Source: Bacteroides caecigallinarum (GTDB lineage: Bacteria; Bacteroidota; Bacteroidia; Bacteroidales; Bacteroidaceae). Taken from it: DNA of 45,733 nt. Shown piece by piece: positions 1 through 9,391 of this stretch. A program made the position numbers and the translations under genes. The stretch spans positions 1 through 45,733 of the forward strand of contig NZ_JACJLE010000034.1 of the NCBI RefSeq assembly GCF_016901995.1. Direction: 5' to 3'. Numbering within the stretch: the stretch's first letter is position 1; every line of letters begins with the position of its first letter. The notes below the pieces were generated by a model that had not been told where the DNA came from, did not search any database, and worked only from the letters and a program-made list of their open reading frames with translations.

Positions 1-119
1 TCCTTGTCTGTAGCTACAAAAGCCTTTTTCAAGCCAAGACGTGATATTTCTTTTGGAAGCACTTCTCTGGCTCCGGGACCGAAGTAAGATACTTCGTTCA
101 ATACAAATCGGTTTATCAT
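1..119 (-). CDS. fucO: Lactaldehyde reductase FucO, N-terminal part (cut by window edge)
   Basis: The reverse strand reads from ATG at 119 off the window edge, giving 39 codons that start MINRFVLNEVSYFGPGAREV and continue without a stop. This matches the conserved start of iron-dependent group III alcohol dehydrogenases of the FucO type, which reduce L-lactaldehyde to 1,2-propanediol under anaerobic conditions at the end of fucose and rhamnose catabolism. It lies 107 bp downstream of fucI on the same strand, which supports the assignment. The metal-binding and most NAD-binding residues are outside the window, so the call rests on the N-terminus and context. Confidence 0.8.
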   Translation of the reverse strand, partial: MINRFVLNEVSYFGPGAREVLPKEISRLGLKKAFVATDK

Positions 120-226
120 AATAATCTGATTTTATGAAGTTACAAACAGACAGTGTTATTTTCACTGCCTGTTTATAATCCTCAAAATTAACTATAATCT
201 TATAATCACCAACAACAAATCATCAA

Positions 227-1999
227 TTACTTGTAAATAGGACCATAATTCTGGCAAGCTCTATAGTCTGCACCTTCCTTATCCATTCCGAATGCATTCC
301 ATGCAGCAGGACGGAAAATCTTATCATCGTCAACATTATGCATACATACAGGGATACGGAGAATTGAAGCCAAAGTAATCAAATCCTGACCGATATGACC
401 ATAACTGATGGCTCCATGGTTTGCTCCCCAGTTATTCATTACAGAATATACATCCTTGAAAGCAGGTTTGTCGCACAAGCGTGGCACGAACCATGTAGTA
501 GGCCATGTGCGGTCAGTACGTTCGTCAAGAAGTTTATGTATTTCAGGATCAATTTCCACAGTCCAACCTTCGGCAATCTGAAGCACAGGGCCAAGACCTT
601 TCACCAAGTTAAGACGGCTCATAGTGACAGGCATACCGCCTTTTGAAAGGAAGTTTGAAGAGAAACCGCCGCCACGGAAATAATCTCTGTTAGCAGGATA
701 CCATGTAGTAGCTTCAAGACATTTTTCCACTTCAGCATCTGTAATTTCCCAAGCCGGTTTCATTGTAGGATTTCCTTCAGCATCTGTCTGCTGGCCAGTT
801 CCGTCAAGAGTAGTTGCACCTGAATTGATAAGGTGTATGATACCGTTCTTTGCCAAACCTGTAAGTTCTTTTCCTGTCACACGCTTAACTGCTTCAGGAC
901 TCCAGTATGTACGAACATCAGAGAAGATCTGTGCACGGTTTGTCAACAAGTGACCGAATAGCATAGCTACACCGTTGCATGCATCGTTTTCTGTTGCCAC
1001 AACAAATGCCTCACGAATACCGTTCCAGTCGAATGATGTATTAAGCAATGCTTCTGAATAGTCACCGTTTGGATAGAAGTCAGTCCACTGACGCTGTCCC
1101 TGGAAACCTGCAGCTATTGCATTATGTCCTAGGGCTTCTTCCTTGAATCCCATTTCCTTCAGTTTAGGATTACCTGTCATAAGATCGCGCATGATGATAG
1201 TCATCTTGACGATAAATTCCCAATCAGCATCCTTTTCTTCACGAGTCTTTTTCTTTGCATCTACATTGAAATCATTGCCTTCGTTCTTCTTGCAATATTT
1301 TTCTGTCCATGCCATAGCCTTGGCAAATTCTTCCTTATCATATATGCCTTCAGTCATACGACGGATAATTTCAGTCAAGTCAACAGACTCATTACGCATT
1401 CCAAGGTATTCCTGGAAGAAATCCGGATTTACGATAGAACCTGCAATACCCATTGACACACTACCCATAGAAAGATATGACTTGCCGCGCATTGTAGCCA
1501 CAGCCTGTGCCGCACGAGCAAAACGAAGTATCTTTTCCGCTACATCAGCAGGGATTGTATTATCTTCAATATCCTGTACATCGTGACCATAGATACCGAA
1601 TGCAGGCAAACCTTTCTGTGCATGACCAGCAAGTACAGCAGCCAGATAAACGGCTCCCGGTCTTTCAGTTCCGTTAAATCCCCAAACAGCCTTTGGATAA
1701 TAAGGATTCATATCCATTGTTTCAGCTCCATAACACCAGCAAGAAGTCACGGTGATAGTGGCACCTACACCTTCACGTTCGAATTTTTCTGCGCAAGCTG
1801 CACTTTCAGCCACACGTCCTATAGTAGAATCTGCAATTACACATTCAACAGGACTTCCGTCTCCATTTTTCAGATTAGAAGAAATAAGTTCTGCCACTGC
1901 TTTGGCAAGATTCATAGTCTTTTCTTCAAGGCTTTCGCGGACACCACCCTGACGTCCGTCGATTGTGGGACGAATCCCGATTTTCGGATAATTTTTCAT
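227..1999 (-). CDS. fucI: L-fucose isomerase
   Basis: A 590-residue protein, the usual length for FucI, beginning [19 protein letters not shown]. It is a Mn-dependent ketol isomerase that converts L-fucose to L-fuculose in the cytoplasm (it often also accepts D-arabinose). The N-terminal substrate-binding domain, central domain and C-terminal domain with [20 protein letters not shown] are all present and the frame is intact. It sits between the GntR regulator (upstream) and fucO (downstream) on the same strand, consistent with a fucose catabolic operon. A pair of 10-bp direct repeats 62-82 bp before the start is a probable operator. Confidence 0.96.
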   Translation of the reverse strand: MKNYPKIGIRPTIDGRQGGVRESLEEKTMNLAKAVAELISSNLKNGDGSPVECVIADSTIGRVAESAACAEKFEREGVGATITVTSCWCYGAETMDMNPYYPKAVWGFNGTERPGAVYLAAVLAGHAQKGLPAFGIYGHDVQDIEDNTIPADVAEKILRFARAAQAVATMRGKSYLSMGSVSMGIAGSIVNPDFFQEYLGMRNESVDLTEIIRRMTEGIYDKEEFAKAMAWTEKYCKKNEGNDFNVDAKKKTREEKDADWEFIVKMTIIMRDLMTGNPKLKEMGFKEEALGHNAIAAGFQGQRQWTDFYPNGDYSEALLNTSFDWNGIREAFVVATENDACNGVAMLFGHLLTNRAQIFSDVRTYWSPEAVKRVTGKELTGLAKNGIIHLINSGATTLDGTGQQTDAEGNPTMKPAWEITDAEVEKCLEATTWYPANRDYFRGGGFSSNFLSKGGMPVTMSRLNLVKGLGPVLQIAEGWTVEIDPEIHKLLDERTDRTWPTTWFVPRLCDKPAFKDVYSVMNNWGANHGAISYGHIGQDLITLASILRIPVCMHNVDDDKIFRPAAWNAFGMDKEGADYRACQNYGPIYK

Positions 2000-2060
2000 T
2001 GTTTCGATAGTTTATAAAGTTTGTATTTAATATTTTTACTTACATATTCCGGCATGTCAC

Positions 2061-2081
2061 AACTATGCTGAACTATGCTGA
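2061..2081. promoter_or_regulatory. Candidate FucR operator upstream of fucI
   Basis: AACTATGCTG occurs twice head to tail, followed by A. A close variant (AACTGTGCTG then AACTGTTCTG, then A) lies at 3128-3148 before the regulator gene. The shared, unusual 10-bp periodic direct repeat in both leaders suggests a binding site for the GntR regulator. Regulation is inferred; the repeats are seen directly. Confidence 0.55.
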
Positions 2082-2128
2082 TTTATCTGTATTAATAAAG
2101 GAACTACTGTAAATGAATAAAACTGAAA

Positions 2129-3115
2129 TCATACCGAATTACGTAAATGCACCTCAGTATGGAGATAAGTCCGGACTGCCTCACCCGTAAGTATGAATTT
2201 TGCAGCCTGCTTTCCCATCTCATCCCAGTTTACACTCAAAGCAGTGATTCCGTCATCTATAACTTCGTATGCGGGCGTATCATTATATGCAATAATACCA
2301 AAGTCGCGTCCGCACTTCATCCCTTTTTCCCTACTTCTCTTTATTATATTCACAACATCTGTCTGACGAATAACTATATAAGCCACGCCATTCTCCACAT
2401 CTGTGATGTCCTCCTGTTCGGATATTTCAGAAACCATGTCATTATCATGACAGTACTGTCTGAAGCTGTCAGCCGAGACTCTAGGATGTTTTGAATCAGC
2501 CGGAAACTGGAATACTATCTTACGGTATTTCTTCAGCCTGTCAGTAAGTTTGGTAAGAGCATTATAGAACTCATCATCAAAATTCTGGCATATATAGGAA
2601 TAATTCTCCTTCTCGAATTTTCCGAAGTCAAGAAGCAACAGACGTGAAGGGTTTATCTTATTGAACAAAGGCGAGAATTTCTCATTGTCAAAATTCATCA
2701 CCACATAATAATTGTAACGACCTATAGCTTCATGCAATATAGTATTGAATATGTGTTCATTATATTGATGAAACCACAAATCCACCTTATATGACGTAGA
2801 AAGTTTTCTTACGAAACTATTATACAGCGTATTTTTAAAAGGTGAATACTCATCAAGAAGAAGAAATATTTTCTCCTGGCGATTGGTCACATAATATCCC
2901 TTACCGGGAGTAGAATCGATAAGTTTCCTCTCGCGCAAATCAGAAAACGCCTTAAAAACAGTATCGCGCGACACATTGTAAGCCTTGCTAAGATAATTTA
3001 TGGAAGGCAGACTGGTGTCTGTCTTGTATTTCCCCATCATGATATCCTGTTCTATGATATCAGACAGTTGCTTAACCTTTGTGGACTGTTGTCCGAAACT
3101 TACTTTATCTTTCAT
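2129..3115 (-). CDS. fucR: GntR-family transcriptional regulator, probable fucose regulator
   Basis: A 328-residue protein from ATG 3115. Residues 13-78 form a GntR winged helix-turn-helix (LPSINYLSKAYNVSRDTVFKAF, then PGKGYYV). Residues about 85-320 look like a periplasmic-binding-protein/LacI-type sugar sensor, an architecture common in Bacteroidetes GntR regulators. It is directly upstream of fucI on the same strand, so control of fucose use is likely. An upstream in-frame start at 3181 exists, but ATG 3115 is preferred: the GntR fold starts right after it, and the stretch between the two starts contains the repeat at 3128-3148 that is also found before fucI. The sugar ligand is inferred from context. 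Confidence 0.85.
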   Translation of the reverse strand: MKDKVSFGQQSTKVKQLSDIIEQDIMMGKYKTDTSLPSINYLSKAYNVSRDTVFKAFSDLRERKLIDSTPGKGYYVTNRQEKIFLLLDEYSPFKNTLYNSFVRKLSTSYKVDLWFHQYNEHIFNTILHEAIGRYNYYVVMNFDNEKFSPLFNKINPSRLLLLDFGKFEKENYSYICQNFDDEFYNALTKLTDRLKKYRKIVFQFPADSKHPRVSADSFRQYCHDNDMVSEISEQEDITDVENGVAYIVIRQTDVVNIIKRSREKGMKCGRDFGIIAYNDTPAYEVIDDGITALSVNWDEMGKQAAKFILTGEAVRTYLHTEVHLRNSV

Positions 3116-3127
3116 ATGCAAAGCATT

Positions 3128-3148
3128 AACTGTGCTGAACTGTTCTGA
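3128..3148. promoter_or_regulatory. Candidate autoregulatory operator of the GntR regulator
   Basis: Reads AACTGTGCTG, AACTGTTCTG, A and differs from the fucI copy at 2061-2081 in three of 21 positions. It is 13 bp before the preferred start codon of the regulator, which would allow autoregulation. Confidence 0.5.
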
Positions 3149-3246
3149 CGCAAAGGAATGAATTTTATTCTTCACAACCAAAAGAATACTATATGTTTAA
3201 AAACACCATAATACATTTTTCACCAAACAAAAAGCTTATTTTTCAA

Positions 3247-3301
3247 GTGTGCGCACGTTCCACTTAAAGCGTGCGTCCATTCGAATCTAAGCGTGCGCAC
3301 G
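3247..3301. repeat. GC-rich GTGCGCACG motif cluster
   Basis: The regulator-mscS divergent gap is AT-rich except for three related motifs: GTGTGCGCACG (3247-3257), GCGTGCGT (3269-3276) and the perfect palindrome CGTGCGCACG (3292-3301). They are spaced about 22 bp apart (two helical turns). They look like binding sites for a transcription factor, or a small structured element. The rest of the 3116-3451 gap is AT-rich and shows no gene. Confidence 0.4.
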
Positions 3302-3451
3302 TTTTTTTTAACAGATATTTACTTCCAAAATTCATAAATATGTAATGAAATTTTCAACATTGAACAGACAACACATATTTAATGAAAAGTCAAATTTGCA
3401 CAACTCGGAAAAAATCATTTATATTGCATTAGTTTTTTAATATCAGCCAAA

Positions 3452-4636
3452 ATGAATAACGATATAAACAAAGAAATTGCATTGCTGCTTCAAAATATCG
3501 GAGTAGAAAAAAATGACATTAATTGGGGGACACAGCTAACAATATTTGCCGCTATAATCATTATAACTTATGCCTGCACAAAACTGTTCAGACATATTAT
3601 AATACCATTGATACACAAAATTACAGCACGTACAAAAGCTAAATGGGACGACTATCTGTTCAACACCGAAATGATGAAGGCATTCAGCCGAATGATCCCG
3701 CCTATAATTCTTTATGTGCTTCTTCCATTTGCTTTCGGCAAATCGCCTCAATTACTCAATTTCTCGCTTAAGGTATGTCTTATATATCTGGATATAGTAA
3801 GTATCCTTCTTATTGGAACATTCCTGAACTCTCTTTACAATATATCCAGCGAGCACGAAAAACTGAGAAACCGTCCTCTGAAAGGTATATACCAGATGAT
3901 AAAACTTATCACCATCACCATTGGTATAATAATACTGATAAGTATCCTCATGGATCAGGACCCTACGAGCATACTTGCCGGACTTGGTGCATCGGCCGCT
4001 GTACTTATGTTGATATTCAAAGACAGTATCCTGGGACTTGTGGCTGGCGTGCAACTCTCGGCAAACGACATGCTGCGTCCGGGTGACTGGATTACAATGA
4101 CCAAATATGGAGCCGACGGATACGTGATAGAAGTTTCGCTTACTACTGTCAAGGTGCAAAACTTCGACAAGACAATAACCACCATACCACCCTACGCACT
4201 GGTGAGCGATTCATTCCAGAACTGGAGGGGAATGCGCGAAACAGGAGGAAGAAGAATAAAACGTTCCGTTAACATAGATATGAACACCGTACATTTCTGT
4301 ACGCCTGACGAGATTCAAAGTTTCATAGATAAAGGATTGGTGGACAAGAAGACTGACATAAATGAAAAAACCGTAAATCTTGCAATCTTCAGGAATTATA
4401 TTCTGAACTATCTGAACAATCATCCTAAAGTGAACAAAGACCTGATGATAATGGTACGCCAGATGCAACCGGCATCCGAAGGTATGCCTCTGGAGATATA
4501 CTGCTTCTCCGATACACCTGACTGGATTCCTTACGAAGCACTGCAATCAGAGATTTTCGAACATGTAATGGCTATGGTTCAGGAATTCAACCTGCGTATA
4601 TTCCAGCGCCCGGCCGGTACAGACTTCAAGTCATAA
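3452..4636 (+). CDS. MscS-family mechanosensitive ion channel
   Basis: A 394-residue membrane protein. Hydrophobic segments lie near residues 28-45, 81-96, 104-128 and 148-167. The glycine/alanine-rich pore helix typical of MscS follows at about 172-203 (GLGASAAVLMLIFKDSILGL), and then the beta domain with RPGDWI. It should open under membrane tension and release solutes during osmotic downshock. The extra N-terminal helices resemble YbdG-type channels more than minimal MscS. It is transcribed alone, divergent from the GntR gene, and ends at a hairpin shared with the convergent transporter gene. Confidence 0.92.
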   Translation: MNNDINKEIALLLQNIGVEKNDINWGTQLTIFAAIIIITYACTKLFRHIIIPLIHKITARTKAKWDDYLFNTEMMKAFSRMIPPIILYVLLPFAFGKSPQLLNFSLKVCLIYLDIVSILLIGTFLNSLYNISSEHEKLRNRPLKGIYQMIKLITITIGIIILISILMDQDPTSILAGLGASAAVLMLIFKDSILGLVAGVQLSANDMLRPGDWITMTKYGADGYVIEVSLTTVKVQNFDKTITTIPPYALVSDSFQNWRGMRETGGRRIKRSVNIDMNTVHFCTPDEIQSFIDKGLVDKKTDINEKTVNLAIFRNYILNYLNNHPKVNKDLMIMVRQMQPASEGMPLEIYCFSDTPDWIPYEALQSEIFEHVMAMVQEFNLRIFQRPAGTDFKS

Positions 4637-4649
4637 TAAGGTACAGATA

Positions 4650-4696
4650 CATTAATCCCCGACAGTTTGACGAAAACAGACTGCCGGGGATTAATG
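4650..4696. terminator. Bidirectional terminator between mscS-type gene and transporter gene
   Basis: ATTAATCCCCG at 4651 pairs with CGGGGATTAAT ending at 4695, with additional pairing CAGT/ACTG inside. A T-run follows on the plus strand. It sits between two convergent stop codons. Confidence 0.8.
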
Positions 4697-4702
4697 TTTT
4701 TA

Positions 4703-6301
4703 TTATACCACTACAAGTGCAATAAACTGTATGAATAATATCAGGAACACCATCGCTATAGGGTAAACCGTTGCATATGCTACTCCAGGAATATTACTAT
4801 CCGTCATAGAATCGGCTGCAGCAAGACCAGGCGTACTGGTCATACCACCGGTGATGGTTCCAAGCAGATCAAGCATACTAATCTTGAAGACCAGACGGCC
4901 TACTATCGCCGCTACCAGCATAGGAACAATAGTAATCAAAGCACCTACACCGAAAAGCAGGAATCCACTCTCCTGGAATGTAGAAACAAGATTCTTTCCT
5001 GCCGATGTACCAACCTCAGCAAGGAACAACAACAATCCCAACTGGCGCAAAAGCTGGTTTGCCGGACCGGACATAGACCAAAGAATAGGCCCAGTCTTTC
5101 CTATTGCACTAAGGAAAAGCGCCATCATCAACACCCCTCCTGTAAGTCCCGGAGAGAACGACATTCCGCTTCCGAACGAGATATTGAGTTTACCGAACAA
5201 TACACCAAGAACAATACCCATAGCTATAGGGAAGAAATCTGTGTCCGACAAACGTTTCTCATCATTACCCAACAGACGACCTACAGCCTGGACACCATCC
5301 TGCTCGCCTACCACCATCAGTTTGTCACCAAACTTCAATGCCAGTTCAGGCGAAGGTGAAAGGTCGATACCGCTTCGGCGGATACGTGTAACGGTACATC
5401 CGAAGTTTTTCTGAAGATTAAGGTCGCCCAGCTGCTTGTTTATCATATCCTTCTTTGTCAGCAACAAAGATTCTATCACCTGAGTATTTATCAATGGCAA
5501 CTCACCTTCCTCACGTTCGCCAAGCATTATTCCAAGATTACTCAAAGATTCCTCGCTACCTACAGCCTGGACTATGTCACCTTTGTTTACAACAACAGAA
5601 GCAGTAGGAATCACTATCTCATCACCAATTTTCAGACGCGAAACTACGGCACCTGTAATGGCACGGATATTAAGCTGTGCCAGAGTATGCCCGCATATAG
5701 CTTCGTTTGTCACATGAAATATACATGTTTTAAGTTCAGGGAACTGTCCGCGACGTTCTTTTTCAAGGCGCTTTGCTTCCTCATCCAAATCTACACGAAG
5801 AAGCTTTGGCAAAAGTTTCACAAAAAGAATCACACCAATAACTCCAAACGGATATGCTATACCGTATGCAATTGAAGCCAATGGTGACTGAGTACTGTCA
5901 ATAGCCACTGCAAGACCTGGTGTACTGGTAAGAGCTCCTGCCACAAGTCCCACAACACTTGGCGTATCTATTCCGAAAGCATATTTCAGCCCTATGGCCG
6001 TAAGACATGCCGACGCAATGATAAGCACTGTAATAAGAATTAGAGTCTTGCCCTTGGTACGGAAAGAATCAAAGAATCCTGGACCGGCCTGAATACCGAT
6101 TGTAAAGATAAACAACACTAACCCGAAGTTTCCAAGTTCCTTTGGAATTGAAACTCCCCAATGGCCGAAAGCCAGGGCAATAAAGATCACGGCTGATACA
6201 TCCAGAGATAATCCCTTTATCTTGATGCGTCCAAGCATAAAGCCTAGGGCAACAATCAGGAATACAGAGAAATAAGACGATTGTAATAAGTCGTTAAACA
6301 T
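4703..6301 (-). CDS. AspT/YidE/YbjL-type transporter with two TrkA-C domains
   Basis: A 532-residue protein from ATG 6301 (the longer GTG-started reading adds an implausible leader). Two halves of about five membrane helices each (residues about 10-165 and 365-530) carry similar glycine-rich TSTPGLA signatures. This is the internal duplication typical of the aspartate:alanine antiporter family. Between them lie two TrkA-C (RCK_C) regulatory domains, about 190-350, which in this family may bind a nucleotide or other small ligand. The substrate is unknown. It is transcribed alone on the minus strand. Confidence 0.88.
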   Translation of the reverse strand: MFNDLLQSSYFSVFLIVALGFMLGRIKIKGLSLDVSAVIFIALAFGHWGVSIPKELGNFGLVLFIFTIGIQAGPGFFDSFRTKGKTLILITVLIIASACLTAIGLKYAFGIDTPSVVGLVAGALTSTPGLAVAIDSTQSPLASIAYGIAYPFGVIGVILFVKLLPKLLRVDLDEEAKRLEKERRGQFPELKTCIFHVTNEAICGHTLAQLNIRAITGAVVSRLKIGDEIVIPTASVVVNKGDIVQAVGSEESLSNLGIMLGEREEGELPLINTQVIESLLLTKKDMINKQLGDLNLQKNFGCTVTRIRRSGIDLSPSPELALKFGDKLMVVGEQDGVQAVGRLLGNDEKRLSDTDFFPIAMGIVLGVLFGKLNISFGSGMSFSPGLTGGVLMMALFLSAIGKTGPILWSMSGPANQLLRQLGLLLFLAEVGTSAGKNLVSTFQESGFLLFGVGALITIVPMLVAAIVGRLVFKISMLDLLGTITGGMTSTPGLAAADSMTDSNIPGVAYATVYPIAMVFLILFIQFIALVVV

Positions 6302-6442
6302 AAAAATTAAATTGTGATTAATAAGTACGCAAATATAAACAAAACCTAATGAATTACAAAGTGAAAACACCGTTTTCGACTTATAACCATTAGGTTCTGC
6401 AAATATTATATCAAGTTAATAATTAACGACTTATACTATATG

Positions 6443-8329
6443 TCAAACTAAACTCTCTATATACTCGTTAAGTTTCTTATAGAAAGGATGTTTCGTCAGT
6501 GTTGCAACATCTCCCAAAATGATTAGTTTCATCCTTGCACGTGTTATCGCCACATTCATTCGTCGCAAGTCATTGAGGAAGCCAATCTGTCCTTCCTCAT
6601 TGGCTCTTACAAGACTTATGAGTATTACATCACGCTCCTGTCCCTGAAAACCATCTACGGTATTGACAGTAATAAACTGACGATACGGCTTGAACCATGC
6701 ATCCTTGCGTATCAGCTGACGGAGATACTGCACCTGCGCCTTGTATGGAGAAATCACTCCCACATCTATACGCTCGTCAAGAAAACGTTCACGCCCTATC
6801 TTCTCTATATATTCCTTCAGTTTTCCCACGGAGAGTTCAGCTTCCTGCTTGTTTATACGGCCATAATTCTCGCCTATAAACTCTTCGTTGCAGTCCATTC
6901 CCTCTGTATTTACCCATTCTATCGGGGTATCGAAATCAAGGATACTGCGATATTTCACTTCGGGAGCCGACTGCAACATTCCGCCATAGAACCAGTCGGA
7001 AGAGAAACGCATTATCTCATTGTTCATTCTGTACTGCACCTTCAGAAGAGAGACAGCCTGCGGCTTATTTGCCACTATGCTTTGCATCAGTGTATGTCCC
7101 AATCCTCCACGTAATGCCACAGGGCTTTTCACTGTAGGAGGAAGCTGGCAATGATCGCCCGCCAATATCACACGGTCAGCCTTGGCAATAGGAATCCAGC
7201 ATGCAGCCTCCAATGCCTGGGCAGCCTCATCAATAAACAATGTACCGAACTTATGACCAATAAGTACACGGTTCGCACTGCTCACCAATGTACAGGATAT
7301 GACTCTCGCCTCGGCAAATAATGATTCGTTTATCCTTATCTCCAACTCAGTGGCACGGTCTTTCAGAGAATTAATCTTCAGTCTGATGCTCTCCCTGTTG
7401 GCACCTTTACGGTTTGCTGAATACAATTCGCGGATAGCCTTTCTTATGCTCCACAGCTGTGAATAATCCGGATGCGATTCAAATTTCCTTTCGTATGTAA
7501 ACGAAAGCATCTTGTCATTCACACGCGAAGGATTTCCTATTCTTAATACACTTATACCCCTATCGACAAGCTTTTCGCTTATCCAATCGACAGCCATATT
7601 ACTCTGCGCACATACCATCACCTGGTTTTCACGGTGAAGCGTTTCGTATATAGCTTCTACAAGAGTAGTAGTTTTTCCTGTTCCCGGAGGCCCGTGTACA
7701 ATAGCCACATCCTTGGCATGAAGTACCTTGTTGACAGCCTCTTCCTGAGTGCGGTTAAGCCATGGAAATCTAATAGGACTGAAAGAGAACTCCGATACAG
7801 GCTGCTGTCCGTAGAAGATATCACGCAACTCAGCAAGACGGTTGTCCTTTGCACCTATTACACGATTCAACGCCTCAAACATCAGCCGATAGGAAGTTTC
7901 GTCAAAATACAGCTGCACTCCAAGCACGTCATATCTCTGCAAGGCAATCATGGCATCCGGTCCGGGAAGTATCACCACCATACGGTCTTCGTCCACATAA
8001 TTCACCGTTGCAACGAAATTCATATATGTCAGTCGCCCACCGGCATCCTGAGTAAAGAAACATACAGGACGGCCATACTCAAAAAGGTGCTCTATCTCCT
8101 TGTCCTCAGTACGGAATATCTCCACCACAAACTGATTGAGAGCATTATAGTAACTTCTTCCCACAGATATAGGATACCAGCACATTCCACGCTTCACCTT
8201 ACGCCCTATACCCATCACTTCCGTCTGCTGACGGAACTGTTCTTTTTCATACTCATATTCCGCCTTAAGCAATTCATAATGATGCTGAAGATAAAGCACC
8301 GGAGACACTATATTCGACTTTTCCTTCAT
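6443..8329 (-). CDS. UPF1/IGHMBP2-like superfamily 1 DNA/RNA helicase
   Basis: A 628-residue protein. Walker A GPPGTGKTT is at about 213-221, followed by Walker B DEAAQALE, motif III GDHCQLPPTV, motif IV QYRMN, motif V TVDGFQGQERDVILISLVRA and motif VI VAITRAR. That is a complete SF1B helicase set. An N-terminal beta-barrel-like region (about 40-140) matches the UPF1/IGHMBP2 layout. It lies 13 bp downstream of the EamA transporter gene and is probably co-transcribed. It is common in Bacteroidetes; the cellular role is not established but nucleic-acid remodelling is expected. Confidence 0.92.
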   Translation of the reverse strand: MKEKSNIVSPVLYLQHHYELLKAEYEYEKEQFRQQTEVMGIGRKVKRGMCWYPISVGRSYYNALNQFVVEIFRTEDKEIEHLFEYGRPVCFFTQDAGGRLTYMNFVATVNYVDEDRMVVILPGPDAMIALQRYDVLGVQLYFDETSYRLMFEALNRVIGAKDNRLAELRDIFYGQQPVSEFSFSPIRFPWLNRTQEEAVNKVLHAKDVAIVHGPPGTGKTTTLVEAIYETLHRENQVMVCAQSNMAVDWISEKLVDRGISVLRIGNPSRVNDKMLSFTYERKFESHPDYSQLWSIRKAIRELYSANRKGANRESIRLKINSLKDRATELEIRINESLFAEARVISCTLVSSANRVLIGHKFGTLFIDEAAQALEAACWIPIAKADRVILAGDHCQLPPTVKSPVALRGGLGHTLMQSIVANKPQAVSLLKVQYRMNNEIMRFSSDWFYGGMLQSAPEVKYRSILDFDTPIEWVNTEGMDCNEEFIGENYGRINKQEAELSVGKLKEYIEKIGRERFLDERIDVGVISPYKAQVQYLRQLIRKDAWFKPYRQFITVNTVDGFQGQERDVILISLVRANEEGQIGFLNDLRRMNVAITRARMKLIILGDVATLTKHPFYKKLNEYIESLV

Positions 8330-8342
8330 TAACCGATTCTTA

Positions 8343-9263
8343 TTATTTAGATGAAGATTCTTCCTTTAGCATTTCAGCGCGCGACTTACTCTGAGTGACA
8401 AGATATACACCTGCAAAAATTGATATTGCAGCAATTGCCTTTACCCATCCGAACGATGACATACCCATCAGTATTGCCACGCTAGAGCCTACTACCGGCT
8501 GCATATAGTTATACATGCTGACCACAGTAGGACGAAGTGTCTTCTGGCCTACAAGCATAAGAATATATGCAAAATATGTTCCGAAAAGTATCACATATCC
8601 TACCTGCATCCATACCTCCATTGGTATCTCGGCAAACTGCATCTCCGAGAAATCCCTGTACGAAAAAGGAATAAAACATATTGCTGCATAGCTGAACATC
8701 CATTTCATCAGAGTAAACACACTGTATTTGGATATAAGTTTCTTGAATATTGTAAGATAGCAAGCAAAGCTTATCTGTGCAGTTACACACAATACATCGC
8801 CTAACACACTTCCCTCCTTCTCACTGCCACCGGCATTACTGAGGATAAGAGCCAAAGCACCGACAGATCCTAAAAGAATACCACCGACTTTAAGCGGAGT
8901 TACAGGCTCTTTAAGGAAGATGGCAGCCAATATCATTGTCACGATAGGCATGGTGGTAGTCATGATGGAAGCATCCACCGGAGAGGTAAGCGACAAACCG
9001 AAAGTGTAACACCCCTGATTGCATACAATACCAAGCATTGATGCAAAAAACAATAACATAAGATCGCGGGGCGGAACTTCTTCTTTCCTGACAAACAATG
9101 ATGTTATCCAGAAACATACTGCACCACCTATCATACGCATATTGGCAAGTGCCAGTCCGGAAATACCGGCCTCCATAGCAGCCTTACCTATAGGTGCCAT
9201 AAGTCCCCACATACTGGCAGCGAACAAAAGGGCCAGATGGGCTTTAAGATTAGAACTCTTCAT
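8343..9263 (-). CDS. EamA/DMT-family membrane transporter
   Basis: A 306-residue protein with ten predicted hydrophobic helices in two EamA repeats (about residues 8-140 and 155-292), including the characteristic PVVGSSVAILMG in the second repeat. This family exports or imports metabolites such as amino acids, purines or sugars across the inner membrane; substrate cannot be predicted. First gene of a two-gene unit with the helicase. A consensus TAACTTTG box (minus strand, 9295-9302) lies just upstream. Confidence 0.93.
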   Translation of the reverse strand: MKSSNLKAHLALLFAASMWGLMAPIGKAAMEAGISGLALANMRMIGGAVCFWITSLFVRKEEVPPRDLMLLFFASMLGIVCNQGCYTFGLSLTSPVDASIMTTTMPIVTMILAAIFLKEPVTPLKVGGILLGSVGALALILSNAGGSEKEGSVLGDVLCVTAQISFACYLTIFKKLISKYSVFTLMKWMFSYAAICFIPFSYRDFSEMQFAEIPMEVWMQVGYVILFGTYFAYILMLVGQKTLRPTVVSMYNYMQPVVGSSVAILMGMSSFGWVKAIAAISIFAGVYLVTQSKSRAEMLKEESSSK

Positions 9264-9294
9264 ATCTTTTATACCTTAAAATTATTTTGTTGTG

Positions 9295-9302
9295 CAAAGT
9301 TA
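9295..9302 (-). promoter_or_regulatory. Bacteroides-type -7 box for the EamA-helicase unit
   Basis: Reverse strand TAACTTTG is an exact match to the TAnnTTTG consensus and is about 30 bp before the EamA start codon. No clear -33 TTTG is visible at the right distance, so the promoter call rests on the -7 box. Confidence 0.5.
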
Positions 9303-9391
9303 CAAGATATTTGAAAAATTGGCAGATGACGGTTGATTAATTCAAAGAGATTGATTAAATTTGTTGGATAAGAACGATAAAAGACAAAGAA

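Noticed and set aside
3116..3181. Longer GntR start at 3181
   Set aside because: The extra 22 residues precede the HTH domain and overlap the operator-like repeat; ATG 3115 fits better.
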